Below are positions 33,747 through 42,358 of a stretch of 64,000 nt of DNA, one piece after another. Source of the stretch: Candidatus Eisenbacteria bacterium (GTDB taxonomy: Bacteria > Eisenbacteria > RBG-16-71-46); contig DASTBI010000221.1 of assembly GCA_035712145.1 (NCBI GenBank), positions 1-64,000 on the forward strand. The letters are read 5' to 3'. The translations under genes were made by a program, and so were the position numbers. Every line of letters starts with the position of its first letter. Position 1 is the stretch's first letter. A model generated the notes under the pieces. It was not told where the DNA came from, did not search any database, and saw only the letters and a list, made by a program, of their open reading frames with translations.

Positions 33747-35579
33747 TCAACGCAGGCCGACGATTCGGAGCGTGAGGCGCTCGCTTCCCACACGAGCGTC
33801 CACGAGGTAGAGACCGGCCGGTACCGCGCGGCCCTCGTCGTCGGTGCCACTCCAGGTCAACGAGAGCGCCGGGCACGATACCACGCCCGACCACACGTCG
33901 CGTACCTTCCGGCCCATGGCATCGCGCACCTGCACCTCGGCCTGCGTGCCGCACCGGGAGGCAGGGATCGAGAGCGTGAACCGGGCGGGACCCTGCTCGA
34001 AGACCACCGGATTGTGGCCGCTCGATCGCAGCGAGAGTCCGGGTGCCGTGGGCGGCGGCGGGTTGGGACCGGAGTCATTGAGCGCGGCCAAGGCGTTCGG
34101 AATGCCGTACCCCACGCGGTCGTCCGGAGCGGCCTTGCGAGAGGCCGAGTCCCGCATCGCCAGGATCACGTCACGCGCCGACCACGAAGGGCGGGCCTGG
34201 AGCAGGCACGCCGCCACGCCCGTGATCAGCGGCGTGGCGAATGAAGTGCCGTCGCGACCGGGCGAGTACCCCTGAGGGTCGCCCGACGTGTCCACGGTCG
34301 GCACCGAGCGTCCGCGCGCCGCGAGATCCGGCTTGATGCGTCCGTCGAAGCTCGGCCCGTAGGACGAGAACGCCGCCGGCACACCCGAGGCGTCGACCGC
34401 GCCGACGGCGATCACGCTGTCACCGTGCGCATCGCTCGGCGCCGAGAGGAAGTGCCAGGCCGTGGCGCCGTCGTTGCCGACCGCGGCGACCACCAGGATG
34501 CCCTTGCTGGCTGCGATCTGGGCCGCGCGAGTGATGATCGTGGTGTGACCGTCCATGCTCGCGTAGGTGTAGTCGGGGTCGGGAGCTTCGAAGGTGGTGT
34601 AGCCGAGCGAGGTATTGATCACGTCGGCGCCCAGGCTGTCGGCCCATTCCGCGCCCTGCGCCCAGTACACCATCTCGACATGGCGCTCGAACGAGCGCAC
34701 TTCGGTCCGGCCCAGGGCATAGTCGGCGTCGTAGGCGGCGCCCACGTAGGTGCCGGGCTTGCGCCCCGCCAGCACGCCGAGCACCCAGGTGCCGTGCACC
34801 AGGCTCGGGTCGAGCGTGTCCTGAGCCGTGGCGAGCCCGCGGTGGAAGTCGCGCTGGTGGCTCGTGGGGATCGCGTGGTCGCGAAGGGCTTCGTGCTTGT
34901 CGAAATAGTTGAAGCCTTCGTCGAGCACGCACACCAGGATCCCGGCGCCGGTGTATCCCGAGTCGTGCACCGCGGCCAGGTTGAGCTGCGTGATCGTGTC
35001 GTGCATGAGGCCATAGCCCACGATCGATGCGCCGGCAGAGCGTGTTGGACGAGCCGGCGCCGGCCTTTCGACCTCCGGAACGGAGGAGCGCCGCATGACC
35101 TCGACCGGCGCCATGCGGGAAACGAACGGGAGCCTCGCCAGATCCACGACCACGCGAGCCGGAGCACGCACCGCGACCCGGTTGAACCAGCGCGAAGCGC
35201 CATAGGGCGCGAGACCGAGGGACCTCAGCGCTTCGAGGTAGGCGGGCTCGATCGGAAGGTCGAGGTAGTCGACCGAGGCGGCGTGCGCTCGCGCGCGTCT
35301 CGCTTTGGCTCGCGGCGATATCGACTGGGCCGCGAGATCGAGCCGGCGCGCCAGGTCGAAGGGCCCCTGCTCTCCCTTGTCGGCGAACTCGATCCAGGCA
35401 GAGATCGTGTCCTCGGGGGCGTCCTCCAGCGCCCGAACCAGGCGCGGCTCGACTTTCGAAGCCAACGGCGAGGGAAGCGCCGCCCGCGCCCAGCCGGCTC
35501 CGAAAGGAACCGGCGATCCCAGGAGCAGGAACAGGAGCAGGAGCGTGACGAAAGTGACGCCGGGGCAGGAGCTACGCAT
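33747..35579 (-). CDS. Secreted subtilisin-like serine protease with sorting domain
   Basis: A 610-residue S8 protease. Signal peptide (FVTLLLLFLLLGSPVPFGAG), then an inhibitor-like propeptide (about 40-165), then the catalytic domain with the triad Asp220 (VCVLDEG), His262 (VHGTWV) and Ser446 (GTSFATP), plus the oxyanion Asn369 (AAVGND). The C-terminal 90 residues form a FlgD-like/type IX-like module (VQVRDAMGRKVRD, DDEGRAVPAGLYLVDA), so the protease is expected on the cell surface or outside it. The gene is followed 29 bp later by the M16 pair and may share its transcript. Confidence 0.93.
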   Translation of the reverse strand: MRSSCPGVTFVTLLLLFLLLGSPVPFGAGWARAALPSPLASKVEPRLVRALEDAPEDTISAWIEFADKGEQGPFDLARRLDLAAQSISPRAKARRARAHAASVDYLDLPIEPAYLEALRSLGLAPYGASRWFNRVAVRAPARVVVDLARLPFVSRMAPVEVMRRSSVPEVERPAPARPTRSAGASIVGYGLMHDTITQLNLAAVHDSGYTGAGILVCVLDEGFNYFDKHEALRDHAIPTSHQRDFHRGLATAQDTLDPSLVHGTWVLGVLAGRKPGTYVGAAYDADYALGRTEVRSFERHVEMVYWAQGAEWADSLGADVINTSLGYTTFEAPDPDYTYASMDGHTTIITRAAQIAASKGILVVAAVGNDGATAWHFLSAPSDAHGDSVIAVGAVDASGVPAAFSSYGPSFDGRIKPDLAARGRSVPTVDTSGDPQGYSPGRDGTSFATPLITGVAACLLQARPSWSARDVILAMRDSASRKAAPDDRVGYGIPNALAALNDSGPNPPPPTAPGLSLRSSGHNPVVFEQGPARFTLSIPASRCGTQAEVQVRDAMGRKVRDVWSGVVSCPALSLTWSGTDDEGRAVPAGLYLVDARVGSERLTLRIVGLR

Positions 35580-35605
35580 TCGCGGGGATTATCGCACGCG
35601 GGCGG

Positions 35606-36622
35606 CTAACCGGTGGTGCTCAGCGCCTCCAAGACCGCGGTGAGATGTCCCACCTCGCGGCCGGCGTGACTCTTGAGCACCGGCTCACGTGTCGCGGCGA
35701 GGCGCTCCAGGTCGCTTTCGGAGAGCAGGTCGAGGTGTTCGAGGAAGGCCACGATGGCTGGACCGAGCGCCCGTCCCGAGCCATCCCGCACCTTGATCGC
35801 CACGCCGAGGCCCCGGCTCGAGCTCCCGATGCACTCGAGCCCTTCGGCTCCGCCCTTGGAAACCAGCTGGCCGCGCGACGCTTGCATGAGCTGTGTGCTG
35901 AGGCGCGACGCCCCGCCGACCGCCTGAGGGTAGGCGACCATCGCGGCGCGGATCCGCTGGAGCGCGCGCTCACGAGCGTCGCCCGTCGCCACCGCCGCGG
36001 CCAGGCGCGCGTAACCGCGCGCCATGGAGAGAAGCGGAAGCCCGAACACCACGACCCCGCAGTTGTCCGTCCCGGTCAGGATCTCCTCCGCCGGCAGGCC
36101 GCAGACTTCGGCCACCGAGCGATGGGCCGCCTGCTGCACCATGTGCTCGGGGCGCTCGTAGCCTTCGACCGGCCACCCTTCCGCCCGCGCCAGGGCGAGC
36201 ATGCCCGCGTGCTTGCCGGAACAGTTGTTGTGGAGCGGCGAGCGCCGCTCGTGATGTGCGCGCACTTCGGCCAGCGCTTCACGATCGATCGGGTCGTGAT
36301 ATCCGCAGGCCAGGTGCGAGGGGAGGAGATCGATCCGCTCGAGGATCTCGGTCACCAGCCGGCGATGATATTCGCTGCCGGTGTGCGAGGCGGCCATTAC
36401 TGCGAGGTGCTCGTCCGAGAAGCCCCATCGGTCGGCGTGCCCGCGCTCGACGAGCGCCAGCAGCTGGAACGGCTTGGCCGAGGATCGGAAGGAGGTGATC
36501 AGCCGCGGCTCGGCGGTCGCCGCGAGGACCCGGCCCTCGACGTCGGCCACGGCGGCTTCGATCCTGTGGCGCGATTCGACAATAGCGCCACGCCCCACCT
36601 GGACCTCGAGCGTGACCGTCAT
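35606..36622 (-). CDS. L-asparaginase (Rhizobium etli AII type)
   Basis: A 338-residue cytoplasmic enzyme of the asparaginase II family (PF06089 type), unrelated to the E. coli enzymes. Key stretches are LITSFRSSAKPFQLLALVER, MAASHTGSEYHRR, LHNNCSGKHAGMLALARAEG, ILTGTDNCGVVVFGLPL and QLVSKGGAEGLECIG, which hold the Ser/Lys/Cys active-site residues known for this family. It deamidates asparagine to aspartate. No signal peptide. It lies between the subtilisin and the propeller-like surface protein, with short gaps, and could share their transcript. Confidence 0.88.
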   Translation of the reverse strand: MTVTLEVQVGRGAIVESRHRIEAAVADVEGRVLAATAEPRLITSFRSSAKPFQLLALVERGHADRWGFSDEHLAVMAASHTGSEYHRRLVTEILERIDLLPSHLACGYHDPIDREALAEVRAHHERRSPLHNNCSGKHAGMLALARAEGWPVEGYERPEHMVQQAAHRSVAEVCGLPAEEILTGTDNCGVVVFGLPLLSMARGYARLAAAVATGDARERALQRIRAAMVAYPQAVGGASRLSTQLMQASRGQLVSKGGAEGLECIGSSSRGLGVAIKVRDGSGRALGPAIVAFLEHLDLLSESDLERLAATREPVLKSHAGREVGHLTAVLEALSTTG

Positions 36623-36637
36623 GGACGCGGCTCCCCG

Positions 36638-39600
36638 TCAGCGGATGACGATGAAGCGATCCTGCTTGAAGAAGTCCGTCGCTTCGACGCGATAGATGTA
36701 GATCCCGGAGCTGACGTCCCGACCCTGGCCGTTCTTGAGGTTCCAGCGCTCGAAGTCCCGCACCGGATCGTTGTGCTCGAGGATGGCCACCAGGTCCCCG
36801 GCCACGGTGTAGATCCGGATCTTGGCCTGGGTCGGCAGGTTGATGAAGTGGACTTCGTGACCACCCGGGGTGTCCCAGACTTCGCTGGCCCGGAATGGAT
36901 TGGGGACCACCGAGACCTTCTGCAGATCCTGCTTCGGTCCGACCGTGGGCTCGACGGGGCCGGTCACGTTGCGCGCCTTGTGGTTGAGATTGGGACACGA
37001 GGAGCGCTGAATCTCGACGCAGGCGATCGCGTCGTTGAGATGCATGTCGAGGTAGTCGTTGCTCAGGATGTTCCGGCCCTCGTAAGTGATCGCGTACCAG
37101 GTGCGGAAGCCGTCGTGCGGGCCCGGTGGAGGCATCAGGACGATGATGGAGTCTCCGGGGGAATAGCACTGGCCCATGCTGTCACGCCGGCATCGCTTGA
37201 AGAACGCGCCGCTCGAGTCGGGATCCACGAACGTCGCCACCCGCTGGGGGAGCGGAGTGCTCAGGTCGATCCTCGGGAAGTGCCACATGGTCAGCGAGTC
37301 GGACGGGTTGACGCTGAAGCGGCGGATCAGCTCCATACGCGTGGTGTCGGGCGAATAGAACACGCGGTAGATGCGATACCCGCCGAAGTCGGGGCGAGAC
37401 TCCATCATCGGATCGCGAAGCCAGCGGAGCGTCGTCGTCCGCGCACGGGCCTGGATGACGGAATCGGCGCCTTGAGGCCGGAATGCCCCCGGGTAGGCCC
37501 ACAACGCGATATCCGGGTAGTGCTGGGTGGCAAGCTTGAGGTCGGCGTTGGTGACATCGAAATACGCGGCCACGACGTTGGTCTGATCGTTGATCTTGAT
37601 GGACGTGAACTGACCGACGTCACCCTGGGTGTCCACGGCTTCCAAGGTCCATTGACCCGCGGTCCGGGAGGCGAACTTGAAGTCCCGGGTGGTGACGTCG
37701 TAATAGGTGATCCGCGGGTCGCCCGTCGCATCGCCTGGCCGGTAAGGAGAACGGCCGCGAGCCAACGCGAGCGACGTGTGCTGGCCGACGTCCGCCGCTC
37801 CGTCCACGACCTCGAGCGTCCAGATGGCGCCCGACCGACTCGCATACTTGAGATCACCGTTGGTGACGTCGTAGTAGCTGATCCGAGGCTCACCCAGGGA
37901 ATCGAGAGCCAGCGAGGTGAACTGCCCGACGTCGCCGGTACCGTCCACGACTTCCGGCGTCCAGCCTCCGGCCGCCCCACGGGTGGCGAACTTCAGATCA
38001 CCCGCGGTCGCGTCGTAATAGCTGACCCGGGCGTCCCCCTGCGCGGAGAGCACGAGCGAGACGTAGCGACCGACGTCGCCGGCGGCATCGATGGTCTCGA
38101 GCGCCCACGTCGTACCCGTGCGGATCGCGAACTTCAGATCGCCGTTGGTGGCGTCGTAGTAGGCCACTCGCGGATCGCCCTGGGCGTTGACCGCGATCGA
38201 GGTGAATCGGCCGACATCGCCTCCGCTGTCGATGGTCTCGCGGGACCAGACCCCACCCACCCGGGAAGCCACTTTGAGGTTGGCCGCGCCGTAGGTGTTG
38301 TCCCAGTAGCTGAGGAAGGGATCGCCCTGCGCGCTGAGTGCGAGTGACGTGAACTGGCCGACGTTTCCCCCGTCGTCCACGATCTCGATGCTCCAGCTGC
38401 CGGTGAGGCCCTGGGTCGCGAGCTTGAGGTCCTGCCGCGACGAGTCCCAGTAGCTGATGCGCGGCGTTCCCGCGCTGATCACCAGCGAGGCATACTGACC
38501 CACGTCCCCGGCCGACTCCACGAGCTGCTGGAACCAGGTGCCTGTGCCGACCGTGTCCCTGGCGACTCGGAGGTTCTGGGTGCTCGCATCCCAATACGCG
38601 ATCCATGGATCGTCGAAGGCGTCGAGCTGCAGCGAGCTGAACTGCCCGACGTTGCCGGCGCCTTCGACTTGACTGAGGGTCCAGTAGGCGGTGTCCGGCT
38701 GGGGAGCCGGCCTGTCCTCCCGGAGCCAGCGGGCATAGCGCAAGTCCGCGTTGGTGACGTCGAAGTAGCTGATCCGAGCGTCGCCCAGGGCGTTCAGCGC
38801 GAGCGACGTGTACTGTCCCACCGTCGCGAGCGTGTCCGGAATGGTCTCGAGGGTCCATCCGCCTCCGCTCCGGACGGCGAGCTTGAGCCGCCCTCTCGTG
38901 CGGTCGAAGTAGCTGACATGCGGATTGCCGGAGCCGTCGAGCGCCAGGGACGAGAACTCGCCCACCGTTCCCGCCGGGTCGACGGTCTCGATCGACCAGG
39001 AGCCGCCCGACTTGCGAGCCAGCTTGAGATCGCCATTCGCGGCATCCCAGTAGGTGATGGCCGGGTTGCCGCCTCCATCGAGCGCGAGCGAGGTGTAGGA
39101 TCCGACGTCCCCGCCGGCATCCACCGTCTCGATGGTCCACGCGCCTCCGGAACGGCTGGCGTACTTCAGATCGCCGAGCGACCGATCGTAGTAGCTGACC
39201 CGGGGTTCACCCGCGCCGTTCACCTCGATGGACGTGAAGAGCCCGACGTTCCCCACCGTGTCCACGGCTTCGAGGGACCACACTCCGGCGGTGCGAGCCG
39301 CAAGCTTGAGGTCCCCGTTGGTGGCGTCGTAATAGCTGATCCGGACGTCACCGGTCGGCATGGCTGCCAGGGAGGTGTGCAGGCCGAGCGCCCTGGTGGA
39401 GTCTGCGGTCTCCACGGTCCAAACGCCCCCACTGCGCGAAGCAAGATTCAGGTCCTGGCGGACGCCGCCCCAGTATCCGATCCGCGGTTCGCCCGCAGAG
39501 AGCGCGAGCGATGAGAACTGCCCCACGTTCCCGGAGGATTGGATGGTCTGTGTGACGAACTGCGTGGCGGCGAACGCCGAAGTCGTCCAGATGAGTGCGA

Positions 39601-39646
39601 CGAGCACGACGATTCCTCGCCGGAGCATGTGGGGGCTTCGCTTCAT
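36638..39646 (-). CDS. Secreted 14-repeat probable beta-propeller protein
   Basis: A 1002-residue exported protein. After a signal peptide (GIVVLVALIWTTSAFA), residues about 36-680 are 14 copies of a repeat of about 43-50 residues. Its consensus is G(D/N)VGQFTSLAL, then GxPRISYYD, TNGDLKYASRSGG and WTxETVD. Fourteen units would suit two seven-bladed propellers. Residues about 690-900 form a Fn3/Ig-like region (ADSVIQARARTTTLRW), and the last 80 are a FlgD-like/type IX-like domain (VVPNPFRASEVWDTPGGHEV ... SGIYIYRVEA). Predicted to act at the cell surface; ligand unknown. It is the last gene of the surface-protein island. Confidence 0.82.
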   Translation of the reverse strand: MKRSPHMLRRGIVVLVALIWTTSAFAATQFVTQTIQSSGNVGQFSSLALSAGEPRIGYWGGVRQDLNLASRSGGVWTVETADSTRALGLHTSLAAMPTGDVRISYYDATNGDLKLAARTAGVWSLEAVDTVGNVGLFTSIEVNGAGEPRVSYYDRSLGDLKYASRSGGAWTIETVDAGGDVGSYTSLALDGGGNPAITYWDAANGDLKLARKSGGSWSIETVDPAGTVGEFSSLALDGSGNPHVSYFDRTRGRLKLAVRSGGGWTLETIPDTLATVGQYTSLALNALGDARISYFDVTNADLRYARWLREDRPAPQPDTAYWTLSQVEGAGNVGQFSSLQLDAFDDPWIAYWDASTQNLRVARDTVGTGTWFQQLVESAGDVGQYASLVISAGTPRISYWDSSRQDLKLATQGLTGSWSIEIVDDGGNVGQFTSLALSAQGDPFLSYWDNTYGAANLKVASRVGGVWSRETIDSGGDVGRFTSIAVNAQGDPRVAYYDATNGDLKFAIRTGTTWALETIDAAGDVGRYVSLVLSAQGDARVSYYDATAGDLKFATRGAAGGWTPEVVDGTGDVGQFTSLALDSLGEPRISYYDVTNGDLKYASRSGAIWTLEVVDGAADVGQHTSLALARGRSPYRPGDATGDPRITYYDVTTRDFKFASRTAGQWTLEAVDTQGDVGQFTSIKINDQTNVVAAYFDVTNADLKLATQHYPDIALWAYPGAFRPQGADSVIQARARTTTLRWLRDPMMESRPDFGGYRIYRVFYSPDTTRMELIRRFSVNPSDSLTMWHFPRIDLSTPLPQRVATFVDPDSSGAFFKRCRRDSMGQCYSPGDSIIVLMPPPGPHDGFRTWYAITYEGRNILSNDYLDMHLNDAIACVEIQRSSCPNLNHKARNVTGPVEPTVGPKQDLQKVSVVPNPFRASEVWDTPGGHEVHFINLPTQAKIRIYTVAGDLVAILEHNDPVRDFERWNLKNGQGRDVSSGIYIYRVEATDFFKQDRFIVIR

Positions 39647-39741
39647 CGTGGGCTCCAGGACACGGTCTGAACTCGTGGAATCGAAATCAGAGACGGTGCT
39701 CCCGTCCGGCCGGGCGGGGCTTACCGATCCGTACGCGCCGC

Positions 39742-39764
39742 GCGCCGGCCGTGTGGGCCGGCGC
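39742..39764 (-). terminator. GC-rich hairpin after the lipoprotein pair
   Basis: A perfect 9-bp stem GCGCCGGCC/GGCCGGCGC with a 5-nt loop begins 38 nt past the stop of the lipoprotein gene ending at 39803. No U-run follows, so it may be an attenuating or Rho-associated hairpin. It also lies upstream of the propeller gene. Confidence 0.4.
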
Positions 39765-39802
39765 CTTGGCGAACGGGAGGCTGGCGGGCGCGCGTGAGCC
39801 GG

Positions 39803-42358
39803 TCATCGGCGGAGCGGCGCCGCGGCCGTTCTGGACTTCGCGATCGGAGTCGCCGTCGTGGTCCCTGCCGCGCTCACCGCACGGGCCGGGACCGGCCCGT
39901 TGAGCCCGCGCGCACCCGCCGGCGGGGGCGGGAACCCGAAGATCTCCTGCATCACGAAGTCGACCAGCTCGATCACCTGCCTGCGCTGGAAGTACCAGAG
40001 CGGGAAGCCGCTGAACACCATCTGGGGCGTCTGCCTCCCATGGTAATAGGTCATCACCGGCAGCTGCGCGGGCATCGAGCCCCCGATCGCGGCGTAGAGC
40101 GTATCGAGCGTCGACTCTTCACGGAAGACGTTGGGATCCTGATCCATGTCCTCCCAGATGAAGTTGGGGGGCGATGATTGCCCCGCGACGCGGCCGATGT
40201 ACTCCGCCGGATAGCTGGATACGAGGTAGAACGAATTGCAGAACCTCTGCGACGGCGGCGGGTCCGACAAACACGTCCGAGGGCTCAGCACCGACATGCT
40301 GACGCGCGGGTTGTTCACCAGCCTGCCGTAGTTGGGCATGCCGAGGTCAGCGTCCATCCCGTGGCCCGACCAGTTCCGACCGATCGAGTAGGTCGAGCCC
40401 CACTCGGGAGGCGACCAGTCCGGAGTATTGATCAGCGCCTGGCGCGCGGGCGCGATGGCGACCGATGACTGCCAATGCGCGAAGTCGAACATGAAGCGCC
40501 CAGGAACCAGCTCGAGATCGATGTTGGTCCAGTCGTTCGGCGGCGTGTTACGCCGTCCCCAGTTGATCATGGTCGCGTACACCGCGCCTCCGCCGAACAT
40601 CCACACCTTGCCCCCCTGCTTGAGGTAGGTCGAGATCGTCGACGGCTGCCCCGGCTGGCTCATGAAACGCAGTGAGGTGGTGGGGGCGAACAGCTCCAGG
40701 GGTGATCCCGTGTAGGTGGCGCCGGTGTCGTCGGTATACCAGATGACGACCTTGTAGCGTCCCAGACGGGCGAGCGGAACGATCCCCGAGAGGATCCCGC
40801 GCGTGGTCAGCGTGTCCTGGGGATCGAACGGATACCCGTTGAAGATCCCCGGCGTGCTGAGCGTTGGAGTGGGAGCCGGAAGACCATCAGGACTGCCGGG
40901 GTACCCCCTCCATGGATATCCGCCCCTGGCGAAGAAGAACGTGTCCAGCTCCGCGGACGTCGGCCAGGTGCCGCGCGGCGGCTCGTAGGTGTTCGTCGTC
41001 GGACTCTTCGCGTCGGGCGACAGACGCGTGTCATCGACGAACAGGAGTGGTTTGTCGAGCGTGGCCCGCACGACGGTGAACCGCACGATGCCGAGGCTTC
41101 GGAGGCCGTTGTTGTCCTCGGCTTCGATGAAGAAGAGGTGGTCGGGTGAAGGCTCGATGTCGAAAGGCCCCACGCAGGCGGTGATCGTGTTGAGGCTGTA
41201 GGCGCTCCAGTGGTACCAGTCCTTGAGCTCATCGGTTCTCGGCGTCTCGTCGGTCAGGTCCTGGAGGTCGAGCACCCAGCGATATCGGCGGATGTTCGCG
41301 CCCTCGGGTGGAATCGCGAACCAGTAGATGCAGAACTGCTGTCCCTCCGGGACCTCGACGTTCACGTAGCGGCTGGGGTCGTTGGCGTAGCCGCCGGTGT
41401 CGTAGCAGTAGTTGAAGAACTCGTTGCCCATGCAGATCTGGGGACCGAGCGTGCCGGCGTACGTGACCGCGAAGCGCAACACGTTCGACCCGCGCACGAA
41501 GTTCGGGTCGTAGGCGCCGGCTTCGTCGAATCCCGTCACGGCGAAGAGGTAGAGCTGGTCCGGAACCAGGTTGGTGTACTGGACCTCGGTGGTGTCCGCG
41601 CTGCTCGAGTCCCACACGGTGCAGGTCGGACACTTCTCGGATGGCCCGAACGTCGGCGCATACATCCAGCGCAGGAAGCGGGGCTCCGACCAGACGTGAG
41701 CGACGAAGTCCTCGATCTCCGGGAAGTCCGGGTTCTTCTTGCCGAACAGCCGGTAGCGGTACTTCACCGGCTTGGCCGTGAACTGGCCGTCCGGATCGAT
41801 GCCGCGCCAGGCGATGCGCACCACCGGAGTGACGATGGGCGTGAATACGGAGTTGGGAGAAGGCGACTCGATGAACACCTGGGGGGCCACGGTGTACGAG
41901 AAGAACGTGCGCCACACGGGCGTCGAGAGGGCGCCCTTGTCGTCGACGGCGGCGATGGCGAAGGTGTGGAAGTCGGTGGCGTTGAGGTAGTCCGATGCCG
42001 CCGACTCCGGCGTCGTCGCGCGGAAGAAGATGATCTCCTCGTTCTTGTTCGTGGGAGACCAGATCGGCAGTCCTTGGTCGTTCTTGAGCGCGAGTTCGAC
42101 GCTGTCCGGCCTCGGTGGGTCGACCGAGATGACGAAGTGATCCACGCGACCGTCCGGATCGTAGCCCACCCAGTTCATGCGGTAGGCATAGAAGTACGGA
42201 TCCGAAGAGCTGGCCCGGATCGGCGCCTGGGTGAGGCGGACCTCCGGCGGCAGGTTGTCGCGGAAGACCGTGTCCACCGACTTCGAACACCCCGCGGCAC
42301 CCAGGGCTGAAAGCCCCAGGACCACCTGGTACGTCAGGGTCCAGAGCTTGTTCTTCAT
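39803..42358 (-). CDS. Large lipoprotein of the surface island (second of pair)
   Basis: An 851-residue lipoprotein: signal peptide with lipobox GAAGC and lipidated Cys near residue 24 (QVVLGLSALGAAGC). The mature N-terminus NLPPEVRLTQAPIR leads into Ig-like domains (RMNWVGYDPDGRVDHFVISV, and IAWRGIDPDGQFTAKPVKYR). The last 350 residues contain LDKPLLFVDDTRLSPD and a RYKVVIWYTDDTGATY segment that resembles a glutamine-amidotransferase-like fold found in other surface proteins. It ends in a Pro/Ala-rich tail. The start overlaps the stop of the paralogous lipoprotein upstream (ATGA). Function unknown. Confidence 0.75.
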   Translation of the reverse strand: MKNKLWTLTYQVVLGLSALGAAGCSKSVDTVFRDNLPPEVRLTQAPIRASSSDPYFYAYRMNWVGYDPDGRVDHFVISVDPPRPDSVELALKNDQGLPIWSPTNKNEEIIFFRATTPESAASDYLNATDFHTFAIAAVDDKGALSTPVWRTFFSYTVAPQVFIESPSPNSVFTPIVTPVVRIAWRGIDPDGQFTAKPVKYRYRLFGKKNPDFPEIEDFVAHVWSEPRFLRWMYAPTFGPSEKCPTCTVWDSSSADTTEVQYTNLVPDQLYLFAVTGFDEAGAYDPNFVRGSNVLRFAVTYAGTLGPQICMGNEFFNYCYDTGGYANDPSRYVNVEVPEGQQFCIYWFAIPPEGANIRRYRWVLDLQDLTDETPRTDELKDWYHWSAYSLNTITACVGPFDIEPSPDHLFFIEAEDNNGLRSLGIVRFTVVRATLDKPLLFVDDTRLSPDAKSPTTNTYEPPRGTWPTSAELDTFFFARGGYPWRGYPGSPDGLPAPTPTLSTPGIFNGYPFDPQDTLTTRGILSGIVPLARLGRYKVVIWYTDDTGATYTGSPLELFAPTTSLRFMSQPGQPSTISTYLKQGGKVWMFGGGAVYATMINWGRRNTPPNDWTNIDLELVPGRFMFDFAHWQSSVAIAPARQALINTPDWSPPEWGSTYSIGRNWSGHGMDADLGMPNYGRLVNNPRVSMSVLSPRTCLSDPPPSQRFCNSFYLVSSYPAEYIGRVAGQSSPPNFIWEDMDQDPNVFREESTLDTLYAAIGGSMPAQLPVMTYYHGRQTPQMVFSGFPLWYFQRRQVIELVDFVMQEIFGFPPPPAGARGLNGPVPARAVSAAGTTTATPIAKSRTAAAPLRR

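Noticed and set aside
36638-39646. Repeats in the propeller gene as a DNA repeat array
   Set aside because: The periodicity is at the protein level within one continuous reading frame; the DNA copies have diverged.
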